Numbered from the stretch's first letter, positions 47,249 to 58,310 are shown. The stretch is DNA of 64,000 bases from Symsagittifera roscoffensis (GCF_963678635.1 NC_087067.1:56701964-56765963); one strand, 5' to 3'. Notes: generated from the sequence alone by a model not told the origin. Made by a program: numbers and translations.

Positions 47249-50200
47249 AAAAACTGTACCTTATTTTCGTCTGTTATTATCCTATTAATTGGTCTCTTAA
47301 CATACTTTCGGTCCGGGTTTCTAATCCGTATTAGACCGTTGTTCAAGTCAATCATCACGTCAAAGTTCCTGACAAAATCTCTGCCCAAGATGAATTGGTC
47401 GGCGTCGTCCAGATTCTCTACCACCAGGAAGCTCATCCAAAGGTTCCGTCCTCCCATGTGAAGGACCGTCACTGGTGTTATTCCGGCTACGTAGATAGCT
47501 CCTCGATTTGCAGCGGCTAGTCGGAGATTCGTAGGAATCAGATCTTCCCGCGTGAAGCCCATTCTTTCCCAGGTTTTTATCGGCATCACACGCCCTGTGA
47601 CTCCGATTTTTGTTCCGTTGGTGTCAAGCAGGTGTGCTGTCACATCTGCTTCATATCCAATATGTACCGCGTCTTGTTCCATCATGGCGTCATGGCCTAT
47701 CCTGCGGACTTTGAGTTCCTCTTCACCCAAATAGATCTGCCCCATTTGGTCATCATCTGTTGTTATGTAAGTCCTGGTGTAAATGCTGATTCCATCCACG
47801 TTCAGCATTATTTGATACGGCCCATAGACCTCCAAGTAGCGTCCATGAAGTTTCTTCATGCGAGGGCCACCCGTCGTTAGTAGTGCTCGCACAGCTCTCG
47901 ACTCAGTGCGTGGCTCCACCTGCCTCAGATAATCTGCATATGTGTCCAAATGCATTAAAGTGAATTCTGATGGTTCACTCAGATTTCTTATTACCTGGTG
48001 TCCAGCCACTGAGATTATCGACTGTATCTTCTTTCCCTGCGGCGCCATGCCGAACCTCTTACCGGAGATCACTTTAAGTTTCATATCTAAACTGCTTGGT
48101 GTTTTCGTCTCCTCGAACTCCGTTGCCTCGAAGCTATTCAGTTGCTCCTGAAGCTTTTCATTTTCCAGTTCAAGTTTCACTTTTTGTTCGATCTCTTTCG
48201 TCACCAATTCCTGTTGTACTCTATTTAGAGCATCCTTTGCGGCTGCCTTGTAATCGATCTTGAAGTCATCGGCCGCAGTTGCTGGTTCCGGTTCACGTGC
48301 TTCTTCTGTTACCGCTTGCATTTTATTTGCCGCCAGCTCTTGAGGTTTGTCCTTACTGCGTGCCTCTGCTTCGTTCAAAAGTCGAGCCTTGCTTGCTTTC
48401 ACTCCTGACAAAGCTTCTTCATGCCTTGGATGCTTGATGTCTGCCACTGCATCCCAGAATTGTGGACAATCTGATTTAAAATGACCTTCCAAGTTGCAAA
48501 AGAAACACCTCGGGCCGAATTTCGCAATTACTCCTCTCATGAAATCCTCATGGTCCAACTCTGACGCATCTTCGTCCTCGAGGCTAAAGCCTATTGCTTT
48601 CATGCCTTGTTTATAAGCTGGGCATGCTGACACATGATGGTCTGTTGAACTACAATTAGCACAAGAGCGTCTCTTGTCCATATCGTCCCTCGGTTTGTAC
48701 CAATTGTTCCCTTGGTTCGCTGGTCCGTTGTTAAAATTGCCATAATTGTTCTTGTAATATCCAGATCTCGAAGGAGGTTTCAACAATATATATTCTTTTG
48801 ATTTGAGCCTCAACTCCTCCGGTGTTGGCGCATTAGTTGATAGTGGTGTGTAATGCGTTGCTAGCATCGTACGAAGTTCATCGTTTTTCACACCATCGAT
48901 GAATTTTGAGGCTACGGCCAGGTTCATCCTTCGGTTTGACTCATCCGGTTGGCTGCGTCTTCTCAGCATTTCCAAATCATCGAGAAACTTGTCTATGGTT
49001 TCATCTTCCCGTTGCCTCCGTTTCTCGAAGCGCATCATCGCCTGGTGCCCCTGCACCCCTGATCCGAAACGGTTTAACAAGATTTCAAAGATTTTCTCTG
49101 CAGTGTCACGTTGATACTGTTTCTTGGCCATGACACAGTTCAGGGCCGTCCCTTCTAAGTTGCTGGTGAGCGCGCTGCATTCCTGTCTCTCAGACAAGTC
49201 CTCTTCCTCGAAATGCAGCTTCATTACCTCTATCCAGGTATCAATACAGCCATCAGATTCGTCTTTGTAGCATCTTGGCTTCTTAAAGACTCTTCTGGAC
49301 TTTTCACTGCGTTCATTGGTTTTAGATAACCTCGTCAGGAATGTCTCCAGAGACCTGTTCAGAGGTTCAAATGCCGTAGCCATTGCAGTGGCATCCCTTG
49401 AGTGTCCCGTTTGGGTGTCCTCACACCTCGTCGAAGGCTCTGTGTGCGGTGCATCCCTGCAATCCGAATCACCGTGAGCGCTTCCCGCTTGGCTCAAATG
49501 ACTCCTCCTCGGGCTTGCATGCCCCCTGTTGCCGGAATCACTTCTCCCGGTCGCATGTGTGCCTTGCGTTGGTCGTTCGTTGGAGGTTCGTCTGTTCCCC
49601 GTTGAACTTGCTCTATTGTTCGGGCCCCATGCTCCATTATCCCTTGTGGCATAGCCTGATGAACTGCCCCTGCCTCTAGTGGATCCATACGTCTTCCTCT
49701 TTTGATGTTCATTGAAGTTCACCTTCGGTTCCCTGCTGGGACCTCCCGAATTCGGTTCTCCTTCTTTTGGTCCACTCTTGCTGCTTAGTAGCCCGTCCAA
49801 CCTATCCATGATAGCCTGAGTTCGCCTCTCCATCATCGCATCTATCTTTGTGTCAAGAGTCCCAAGAGACTGCTCTTGCTGAATTCTTAACTTCTCCATG
49901 TCGGCTCTTAAGCGTAACTCCCTCTGTTCCGCCTCTCTTGTCATTCGCGACAAGTTCCTCGTCATGTGTTCATCCGTTCTCTCTTTCAAGCGTTTTTCGC
50001 TCCTGTCAACTTCTTGTCTGTTGCGGTTTATTTCTTCCCGCAGCCTTTCTCTCTCAATGTGAACTGCTCTTTCTAGTTCACTCATCCTTATTGACATTTG
50101 CTCGTTTTGTTCTCCTAAACTGTCCACTATGTTGTTTAAGGCTTCCTCTAGTGCTGCCCCGTTATCCACAAGTGGCGTTACTAGTGGTGGTGTAACCCTG

Positions 50201-51063
50201 TCGGTCCCAGGTAACTTCGTGCTTGTCGAGATCCGGGCCTTGACTCGCTGCCTCGACGTCTTTTCATGATTATTCTCAGGGTCATTTGACGCGTTGCCGA
50301 GCCCTCTGGTTCTATTCTCACCAGGTTCTGGCTCCGAACTTGCCCTCATCGTGAAGTCTTTTGACTGGCCCGGTGTGTTTGCTTCTTTGCTTATAGTTGT
50401 CACCACACCAAATTTGTCCGTGGTTCCAGTCTCCCTTCCGACGTGTGCCTCACTCTCTTGGACTGAACTATTGAGGCTGACTTGAGATCCATAGTCCCCT
50501 TGCTCCTCTTCATCTTCTTCCTCCTGGGACTCACCATCGTTGCCTGCTCCTCCTCCCATGCTGAATGGAAAGATGTTCCCGAAGGTGTTCTTCATTCTTT
50601 CTGAGAATGATGATGACGTTGTTTGTTTCCCAGTTCCACCTGCCATCATAGTGTTGTCTGTCGGAGATCTTCTCGTTGTCGCTACCTCAGTTGAGATGTC
50701 GGACAGTTCCGACATCTCTTCTCGATCCAATGTCCCGGTGGAAGTGGCAAAATCATGGCCTTGTTCTACCGGGGTAGATTCACTCGCCAGCCTTCTGCCT
50801 CTCCCTTCCAGTTCATTTACTTCCTGGTTGTCATTCATGGTATGGTCCGTATTGACCTCCACTTCTAATAGTTCTCTTCGCTCTTCTGAGGTCTTTTGAC
50901 TTCTCGTTTCAACCATTCTGCCTGAAACCGTTCCCCTTTTGTTAGACCGGGATCGCTTGATCCAATCCACAAAAGGATCGGTCATCGTTTTTCTTTGCTT
51001 TTCAGGTATGAATTTCCTAGAGCTATTACCTCGTTTTGGTATCCTTGACTTGTCTAGACTCAT
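47233..51063 (-). CDS. gag: Element B Gag-protease (1276 aa), protease active site deleted
   Basis: ATG at 51063. There is a basic N-terminus, a long Glu/Ser-rich region with coiled coil (about 49830-50130), an Arg/Gly/Ser stretch, a Gag capsid-type domain (about 48780-49300; includes DGCIDTWIEVM and FGSGVQGHQAMMRFEKR), two CX2CX4HX4C zinc knuckles (about 48620-48675 and 48470-48515), a coiled coil, and a C-terminal retropepsin region. Aligned with element C, the protease keeps TWERMGF and FILGRDF but lacks eight codons spanning the Asp-Thr-Gly catalytic triplet, near 47590. The gag stop lies 16 nt inside the pol frame. Confidence 0.9.
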   Translation of the reverse strand: MSLDKSRIPKRGNSSRKFIPEKQRKTMTDPFVDWIKRSRSNKRGTVSGRMVETRSQKTSEERRELLEVEVNTDHTMNDNQEVNELEGRGRRLASESTPVEQGHDFATSTGTLDREEMSELSDISTEVATTRRSPTDNTMMAGGTGKQTTSSSFSERMKNTFGNIFPFSMGGGAGNDGESQEEEDEEEQGDYGSQVSLNSSVQESEAHVGRETGTTDKFGVVTTISKEANTPGQSKDFTMRASSEPEPGENRTRGLGNASNDPENNHEKTSRQRVKARISTSTKLPGTDRVTPPLVTPLVDNGAALEEALNNIVDSLGEQNEQMSIRMSELERAVHIERERLREEINRNRQEVDRSEKRLKERTDEHMTRNLSRMTREAEQRELRLRADMEKLRIQQEQSLGTLDTKIDAMMERRTQAIMDRLDGLLSSKSGPKEGEPNSGGPSREPKVNFNEHQKRKTYGSTRGRGSSSGYATRDNGAWGPNNRASSTGNRRTSNERPTQGTHATGRSDSGNRGHASPRRSHLSQAGSAHGDSDCRDAPHTEPSTRCEDTQTGHSRDATAMATAFEPLNRSLETFLTRLSKTNERSEKSRRVFKKPRCYKDESDGCIDTWIEVMKLHFEEEDLSERQECSALTSNLEGTALNCVMAKKQYQRDTAEKIFEILLNRFGSGVQGHQAMMRFEKRRQREDETIDKFLDDLEMLRRRSQPDESNRRMNLAVASKFIDGVKNDELRTMLATHYTPLSTNAPTPEELRLKSKEYILLKPPSRSGYYKNNYGNFNNGPANQGNNWYKPRDDMDKRRSCANCSSTDHHVSACPAYKQGMKAIGFSLEDEDASELDHEDFMRGVIAKFGPRCFFCNLEGHFKSDCPQFWDAVADIKHPRHEEALSGVKASKARLLNEAEARSKDKPQELAANKMQAVTEEAREPEPATAADDFKIDYKAAAKDALNRVQQELVTKEIEQKVKLELENEKLQEQLNSFEATEFEETKTPSSLDMKLKVISGKRFGMAPQGKKIQSIISVAGHQVIRNLSEPSEFTLMHLDTYADYLRQVEPRTESRAVRALLTTGGPRMKKLHGRYLEVYGPYQIMLNVDGISIYTRTYITTDDDQMGQIYLGEEELKVRRIGHDAMMEQDAVHIGYEADVTAHLLDTNGTKIGVTGRVMPIKTWERMGFTREDLIPTNLRLAAANRGAIYVAGITPVTVLHMGGRNLWMSFLVVENLDDADQFILGRDFVRNFDVMIDLNNGLIRIRNPDRKYVKRPINRIITDENKVQFFWIEK

Positions 51064-54021
51064 TCTCTATTTGTCACTTTCCAACGCCTACTCTTAACTC
51101 GATTGCTAGAGACCTTATATTTTTATTAACAATAATAATGACGCAACACAATAAATTTCACCAGATTCTATTAAATAGTGACCACGAATCCCTGTATGTT
51201 ATACACCGTTTGTATAAAATTTATTCACACTAATCGATTATCGGTCCAAAGATTTGGAAACTAGCACAATATGATGTTATCAATCAATTTAAAAGATAGT
51301 GTATTCACTACCCAATCAAGCACAATTTACGTTGATTTAAAATCAAAAACAAAAATATATATTGACACAATATGAATGTATATATGATAAAAACAGAGAA
51401 AGAGAAGAAAAAAAAACGTATGTGTTTTGTACTCTTAGTCGGTCGCAGTACAATAGTCGAACCTGTCTTTTAAAGAAAAAGCTTTCCCTGCTTGGTGCTG
51501 CACCAAACAGACAAAACTTTGAAGGCAGTAATTTTCTCAAGTGGGCGTCTATTGCACCCACCGAGTACTGTGTTACCTATCTGCCTTCGGAATGCCCGAG
51601 CTAGACCTACTAAAATCCTCAGGGCAGTCACTTTTCCCAAAAACGTATTATGTCCAATCCACACCAATGAACCACGCTCTTTTTATTTTAGACTTAGTGT
51701 CGCGAATATCCAAGTTTGGACCTGTTTTGTATTAGTCTGGTTCTTATCGAAAGGCAAGTTACCAGTGCAGTCACTGATACCTAGCCTGTGTTTTAATAAC
51801 TTAATACTTCTCACTTTTCAGTCTTTCTTTCGTTCACCCAAGTCCTTAATAAAATAATACCCCTCCGGATTGGCACAAATAGGACCCTTCCGGATTGTCA
51901 GAATCTAGACCCCTCCGGATTGGGACCCCTCCGAGTTAGTTAATATAAGACCCCTCCGGATTTGGACCCCTCCGAATTAGCAACTATAAGACCCCTCCGG
52001 ATTCGGACCCCTCTTGAAAAAACTTTGACCCCTCCGAATTGGGAGCCCTCCGATTTTGTAAAAGTAGCTTTTATGAGATTTCCTTTTTTTTAACCTATAC
52101 CCCTCCGGATACGTTCTGTGTTGTTATTATGCTGTTTGAATTAACTGGGAAGGGTATGTACTATCTTCCTAGACCCCTCCGGATTGAAGTTAAGCCTCTT
52201 ATTTGACAATTCACACTAACGGTGAAGGGTCTTGTCGCTGGCCTAACTTCGGCTCAATTAAGCTTTTGCTGTGACTTTAGCCCTCCCTTTTGTTCTAGAA
52301 TGGCCTAAAGTTACTTTATTCAACCGCTATTACCTTTTGGTAGGGGTATAAGGGCTTTTCAGAAAAATTTATAAAACGTGAAGGGTGTACCCCTCCCGAT
52401 TTGTGTAATTTGCTAAAAACAATCTCAAAAAATTTTCTCTCTCGTTTTTCCGAAAAATTTCTAATCTTATCAGTAAGCTCAGCTAATTTCTGATCTATTG
52501 GTACCAATATCAACTCGATATGCTCAGTAGTTCCAAAGTTATTAACCAAAACGTCTTTTTTCCAAACTCAAAAGTTTTCTCTCTTATAGGTTCCGCCTAA
52601 CTTTTTCCGCAAATCTGGTCCTTTCGACCTAAAAATTATTGATCCGAGCTCAGGAGGCCTATACTTTTCTAGTTCAATGCAAAAAAACCCGAATTAAAAC
52701 GCTTTTGTAGAAAAAATTTGCGAAAAACTATGCTACCTGGACCCCTCCGGATTGATGAATCTACCAAATCAAACACGTTAAGTTCGATTTCTCTGCAACC
52801 CGGAAGGCTTTCGGGTAGCGGGTTTTAAAACTCGTAGATTCACTAGTGGACGTTGTCCAAACAACTATTTTTACTGTCCTAACTCAAAAATTTCAAAAAA
52901 TTTTCTGATTTTATAGCGTTTCTTACTATCAAAAAATGGGAAAATTTGGTTTTTGGTACCAAACTAGTTCCAACCACTTCCGAACTTAAGTTAACCGGTT
53001 CTGCTTATTATAGTAGTGCAGTTACGATGTAACACACTAACTTAGCGCTTTTTTCCGTTTCAAAAAATATCGATATCTCAAAAATCGCGACTTGTGGGGG
53101 GATCAAAATATCGCAATTTTGACCCTAAAAACCGGTCTGTTTTCGTTGTTTTTGACTGAAAATCGATATAAGACTATTAATATAGGCTATATAAGTAATA
53201 ATATTAGGAATACTATACCCCTCCGGGTTTGTTTAATCTCCGAATTAAGGTGCTTAACTCGGATATTCGCAGTTCGGTGAAGGGTCACTACAGTGCAGCA
53301 CTGTCGAGCCCCCCACAGATTACTATCCTACTTTTTGTACCAAAAGGGATACAAAACTTGTTAACGATACCCAACAGTCGATTGTAGTTGTCGTTGAGCC
53401 TCTTCCTGTTGCTCCCTGTACTGCTTGCCGGATCGGTCTTCACCCAAGACCCTTCCGAATTGAGCGCAAATCAGCTGACCCCTCCGGATTGAGCGCAATT
53501 TATCATTAACGTGCTTAAATGCTCAAATAACCCTACAGTACAAGCCTCACACACGGGCTACAAAAATGATCGTAACGATCCTGACTGATATAAATGCCTG
53601 TAACAACAATATATCAATCAACAACAAACGGGGGGGTTGAATCACATCTTGTCTGGGGGGATGATTTCTACTGATTTTTTACTTTTTTACTGTTTTTAGT
53701 TTTTCGGTTATTTTTTATGTTTTTTGTTTTTCTTGGGTACTATGCTACTTTTTGTTTGGTTTTACTTATATCTTTAAGTGTTTTTGGTCACCAACCGCTC
53801 AGGGGACGAGGGGACGGCCGATCCCCCCACCCTTCCTGGTTCGTGAATTTTCGGTCTTAACTAGGTTAAAAAAACTATTCACGGCAATCCGGAAGGCCTC
53901 CGCGTTCCGAACTACCCTTCCGCCCCGGCGGTTTAGGCCTATTAAGGGCGTTATTGTGAGCATCCGCTCGGCGCGGAGTGCTCGTTAACGGTTCCGCCGG
54001 TCATGATGTTATAAAAGAATA
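51064..54021 (-). other. Element B leader with ~17 CCCCTCCGGATT-like motifs
   Basis: About 3 kb of untranslated leader. On the plus strand, ACCCCTCCGGATT and close variants occur about 17 times between 51862 and 53490, all in one orientation, most densely at 51862-52110; one more lies in each LTR. A GTGAAGGGT motif recurs nearby. No supportable ORF. The layout recalls the multi-site Su(Hw) insulator in the Drosophila gypsy leader, but binding factor and role are unknown. Confidence 0.7.
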
Positions 54022-54037
54022 ACACCCAGGAGCGCCA
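54022..54037 (-). promoter_or_regulatory. Candidate primer-binding site, element B
   Basis: The sense strand reads TGGCGCTCCTGGGTGT, 12 nt inside the 5' LTR. The same 16-mer occurs at the same place in element C, followed in both by ACATCATGAC. The tRNA is unidentified. Confidence 0.6.
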
Positions 54038-54049
54038 TAAAAACATACA

Positions 54050-54973
54050 TGTAACATTCGCCCGGAAGATACATATCGACGGATAACAAAACTAAGTCTT
54101 AAGACGACTGGCTAGCGTCTAAACAGAGCTTTGCATGTTTTTCACCGTCTCTACCAAGCCAGTACTTTTCGGTGGTCTTTTCCAACATCGGGTCGACAAA
54201 AACGTTACTGCTCTCCGGCTTCGACCAGAACGCTCAAATTAACTGAATTACATGCAGAAATAGTGAGCTCATGGCTGGGTCTCAGTATCCCCAGACCACG
54301 AGGTCACTCCTAAAAACAGGGCTACTACTTATTATAATACTATTGTTTTTGTTCAGTAGATAAAAATCATCATCTCCATCGAAGATGGATCAACCCTTTC
54401 CCCCCCAACTCTTAGCACCTCATCCCTGCCAAAACTAATTCAAATATCAGTTAAATTCAAGTCAGGACATGACAGGATGCTAAAAGTTTATCAGAGTCAA
54501 TAAAAGTTTCCGTCCCGAGACCCTTCCGGATTCTTGAATCCGCCGAATCAAGCTCCTTAATCTCAAGTTCACAATAACTCGGAAGGCCGGTTTTCACCCT
54601 TCACCGTTGTTCGCAACGGCCTTGCAACTATTGTAACAGCACAATAGTTGCAACTCGGAACGTCCTCTGCTGTTCTGTAGTTCGTTGTTGTTTTTTAGTC
54701 TCGATTTTCGTACTGTTCGCAATCGCAGATAAAGTTGTTCTCTTTTTTCACTCGTTTTTTGTTAAAATGGCCGTTTCAGCATTTCTCAGAAATGTTACGT
54801 CATCACTTCGAAATCTTAAAATTTTAAAATACGGGAATATCTTGACCTTCACCGTTCTGCTAATCATCCGAATAACGTCGTTAATCCCTCTAAATCATTA
54901 ACTCGGAAGGTTCACTGCTAAAATTTCAAAGCCTGCAGAGATTGCATTTTGGCCATTCTGGTCGAATGTCACA
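54050..54973 (-). repeat. Element B 5' LTR (924 bp)
   Basis: Near-identical partner of 36209-37138. The same hairpin is at 54624-54651. Its outer edge is followed by CTTAAC host sequence. Confidence 0.92.
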
Positions 54974-55716
54974 CTTAACAACGAAAAAGTGCTGCGAAGG
55001 AGGGTCGATTTTTTTAATCTTTCATGGTAATCAGAAGGTCAAAGTATCATAGTAACCGAGGTTACAGTCAGGAGTCCCTTCATCACGTATTCCAGTCAAA
55101 GTCCTTGGAATTTTCTAGATATGGAAGTGATAATGATAAAAGAACTGACAAGTGTTTAAGTACTTTTTAATTAAAATCGATACGGGTTACTTTTCTTCAA
55201 TAAGAACACGCAAATCGACACGAGAAATGTGCCAGTCGGTCATGTCTGGAGGTTTGACCTTGAGAAAACGCGTGATTTTGGAGTGAAATTTTGATTTTGG
55301 AAATTTCGAATGGAGCCTGTCATGCTCAGTTTTCTCGAACAAACTGAAAATGAAAAAGTAAAAAGTCAGAACAACCGAATTAACAATTGCGGGAAACTAC
55401 TCAAGAAAAAGCCATGAAATTGCTATTCGCAATTTCTCGATACGAAATATTAAGAGAGTAGAGCTGTCTTGTCCTGAAAACAGGAGAATAGAATACAGAC
55501 TTGAGATAGAACGACTATTCGAATGGAAAGGAGTGAACACTGAATGGAAGAGTGGACAACTCGAGTGTCCCAAATCTTCATTCAGAGACTGTGATTCTTG
55601 AGACAAAACTTACTTTTGTTGTTAAAACTAATTAGCATTAAAACTTATTTAGTTATATTATTTAATTCCCAAGCTGCTCATCTTTTACTTACTCCTCATA
55701 CTCAAGTGCATCGACA
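54974..55716. other. Spacer between elements B and C, possible host exon
   Basis: On the minus strand, 55189-55343 is open after a good acceptor (CATTTTCAG), has protein-like composition (includes KVKPPDMTDWHISRVDLRV) and ends at TAA, so it could be a terminal host exon; the product is not recognised. On the plus strand 55365-55612 is also open for about 80 codons without Met. Neither is secure. Confidence 0.3.
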
Positions 55717-56116
55717 TGTGAGTTCTCAATTTAAATTTCTCGAGTGTATTTTATGATAGTTATGTTGAGATAAGGCGAGTTTTAGGTTGATCCATCTGAA
55801 ATGGATCAAAGTTCCACTGTCCAATAAAAAGTAACTAAGCGGATTGTTCCGACCCGGTTTTTAACGGCGTTCATGTATTTTGGGTATTCCGAGACCTAAG
55901 TATGGGGACGTTTCTATTTCTAGAGTGGGAGGGTATTTTGGTAGTGGCCTTTAAGCTGTAATGGGTTCCAGTCTCATGTCGCAAGCGAACCGAATTGGCT
56001 CCGACCGTTCTTGAGGCGGAAAAACACAAGAGATAGTGTCCCTAACTCTCGAGCCAATGGTTATAGGGCCTATTTTTCTTAAGCCTCATATGTGACTAAA
56101 GTAGGCGACTGTTACA
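55717..56116 (+). repeat. Element C 5' LTR (start uncertain)
   Basis: The right boundary (GTTACA, then 11 nt, then the PBS) is supported by analogy with B. The left boundary is placed at TGTGAG by analogy with the TGTGAC start of the B LTR; without the 3' LTR it cannot be confirmed. Confidence 0.45.
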
Positions 56117-56127
56117 TAGTGTTTTTA

Positions 56128-56143
56128 TGGCGCTCCTGGGTGT
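56128..56143 (+). promoter_or_regulatory. Candidate primer-binding site, element C
   Basis: TGGCGCTCCTGGGTGT, identical to element B and similarly offset from the LTR. Confidence 0.6.
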
Positions 56144-56570
56144 TTTTACGACATCATGACTACGGAGTCGAACCCACTTGACGCAGCTCCGGGCTACATG
56201 CCCATTCTAGAGTGCCGGTGGTACGGTTCTTCCGGTTGTACCGTGATAGCTTTTTAAGAAAACTCAAGAAAACTTCCTGGTACGCTCTCCGAACGAGGCT
56301 TAGCTAACCGAGTGAAGGGGGGCAACTAGGGGGACAAAAACGCGAGCAAAAAAGAATACAAATAGGAACAAAAACCATAAAATGAAAAAAGACAGTGACT
56401 TTGATACCAAATTAGTTGGATCGAACCTTTGTATTAATTAAATAGTATACACATACTGTTTTATAAGACCGATCGTTTCGATCAATCTAGCAATTTAAAC
56501 CAGTGACTTCAGTAAGGTGCCCAAGTGGGGGGCGTTGTTAAGGGTTTTTAGATAGATTGCGACCCAACCG

Positions 56571-56693
56571 GACCACTAGGAGACTTGACTGGAAAGGGTG
56601 ACCAGTCGAGTGGGAAAGTGGTTCACAAGGATCGAAACAGACCACTAGGAGACTTGATTGGGAGAGGTGACCAGTCGAGTGGGAAAGTGGTTC
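56571..56693 (+). repeat. 69-bp tandem repeat, ~1.8 copies, in element C leader
   Basis: GACCACTAGGAGACTTGA starts each copy (56571 and 56640) and GTCGAGTGGGAAAGTGGTTC closes the shared part. Copies differ at only a few bases. Confidence 0.8.
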
Positions 56694-57721
56694 TGCTTTC
56701 AAGTGCAGAACATAGACAACAAGCACAGGACCACTACAAGAGGACGCACAGGGGTGTTCTCAAGTCGAACAAAGGGTATCGTTAGAATCTACATTACATT
56801 ATAGGAAATAAGTGTAAAATTGGATAAGCGGAGTCCCATTGTTTTGAGGCAGTTTTTACTCAAGCAGGCCTGGAAACAGGTCTACGGTTTTCTCTCGAGA
56901 GGTTTAGCACCCGGCGCTTATGGGATTTTTCGGCTTAAGAGGGGGGCTAAAGAGGGGGGAGGTTAGTAGGGGGGCTGGTTAGGTTAGAGGTTGGCGGTTG
57001 TAAATTGTAAAAAGGGGGAAATTAGAGTAACTAATTAATCGACATCGTTGATTTAGTTACATTAGCCATCAACACGCGTGGCAATAGTAGGTGGATATCC
57101 AAAATTTAGCTCGAGTAAAGATTGGTACGCTGTTTGGGTTGGTACGGGGGAACGGATATAGACAGTGTTTGTGACACCCAATAAGCTCACTAGTGGGGGG
57201 GAGGAAAACGCGTGGCAATTAGGTACCAGACATTTTTTTTCGATAGAAGGTCGACATTTGTCTCCTTTGAATTTTAGGTGGGTTGATTTCTCTGTTTTAT
57301 TATTTTTTCTGGTTTAAAATTTTTTTATATATATATATTGTTGCATTTTGGTGAAGATTTGCGGTTGGTTTTTTATACAAACAGGTGATCACAAGATACC
57401 TGCATACAAGTTTTGGCTTTCAATTGCTGGGAACATTGAATAAGAGGCAACTAAAAAAGGGGGGCCAGATTTGGCAACCAAGAGAGGGTTTTTGGGAAAT
57501 TTTCACTAGAGCTTGAGTGGTGGTACAAGGTACAGTGAACCAAGAAGTCCCTACAGCGGAGAAGAAAGAAATCCGATATCCAGACACTCAGTGACGAGTC
57601 TTGGGACAGTACCGAATTGGTCTTAGGACATTGCAGTCTGGGGACAGTCTTGGGGCAACACATCCTTGGGACAGTGCAGCGTTGGGGCAGTCTTGGACCA
57701 GAGCAGTCTTGGTACGAAACA
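56694..57721 (+). other. Element C leader, remaining part
   Basis: G-rich, with several poly-G runs of 5-7 between 56940 and 57200 and an AT dinucleotide run near 57327-57340. No supportable ORF. Confidence 0.4.
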
Positions 57722-58310
57722 GTCTTGGACCATTGGTCTTGGGACATTAGTCTTGGGACATTGGTCTTGGGCCATTGGTCTTGGGACATTAGTCTTGGGC
57801 CATTGGTCTTGGGACGTTGGTCTTGGGACGTTAGTCTTGGGACGTTGGTCTTGGGTCATTGGTCTTGGGACGTTAGTCTTGGGACGTTGGTCTTGGGCCA
57901 TTGGTCTTGGGACGTTAGTCTTGGGACGTTCGTCTTGGGTCATTGGTCTTGGGACGTTAGTCTTGGGACGTTGGTCTTGGGCCATTGGTCTTGGGACGTT
58001 AGTCTTGGGACGTTGGTCTTGGGTCATTGGTCTTGGGACGTTAGTCTTGGAACGTTGGTCTTGGGCCATTGGACTTGGGACGTTAGTCTTGGGACGTTGG
58101 TCTTGGGTCATTGGTCTTGGGACGTTAGTCTTGGGCCATTGGTCTTGGGACATTAGTCTTGGGACGTTCGTCTTGGGACATTAGTCTTGGGACGTTGGTC
58201 TTGGGCCATTGGTCTAGGGACGTTCGTCTTGGGACATTAGTCTTGGGACGTTGGTCTTGGGTCATTGGTCTTGGGACGTTGGTCTTGGGACGTTGGTCTT
58301 GGGACGTTGG
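57722..58310 (+). repeat. 14-bp minisatellite (~42 units) in element C leader
   Basis: Unit GTCTTGGGACGTTG with variants at positions 9-11 and 14 (ACG/ACA/CCA/TCA and A or G). Irregular forerunner units start near 57600. Variants are arranged in a 6-unit, 84-bp higher-order pattern through much of the array. Because 14 is not a multiple of 3, all frames are open by periodicity; these ORFs are not genes. Confidence 0.92.

Larger units (their letters stand above)
36209..54973 (-). mobile_element. Element B: 18.8-kb Ty3/gypsy element with macrodomain and SGNH hydrolase
   Basis: Two LTRs (36209-37138 and 54050-54973) begin TGTAACATTC and end AATGTCACA. They differ at about five substitutions and one poly-C length, so the insertion is recent. 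In sense (minus) order: 5' LTR, candidate PBS, a 3-kb leader full of CCCCTCCGGATT-type motifs, gag-protease, pol with a C-terminal macro-like domain, an SGNH ORF, about 1 kb of 3' non-coding, PPT, 3' LTR. The flanks share only CTT, so no clean target duplication was established. At 18.8 kb it is far larger than the usual 5-8 kb. The protease active site is deleted, so this copy probably needs help from relatives. Confidence 0.92.

Noticed and set aside
36209-54973. Clean target-site duplication for element B
   Set aside because: Outer flanks share only CTT next to the LTR ends; longer flanks do not match, so no duplication is claimed.
57722-58310. CRISPR-like array
   Set aside because: Units are 14 bp with no unique spacers, in a eukaryotic retroelement leader.
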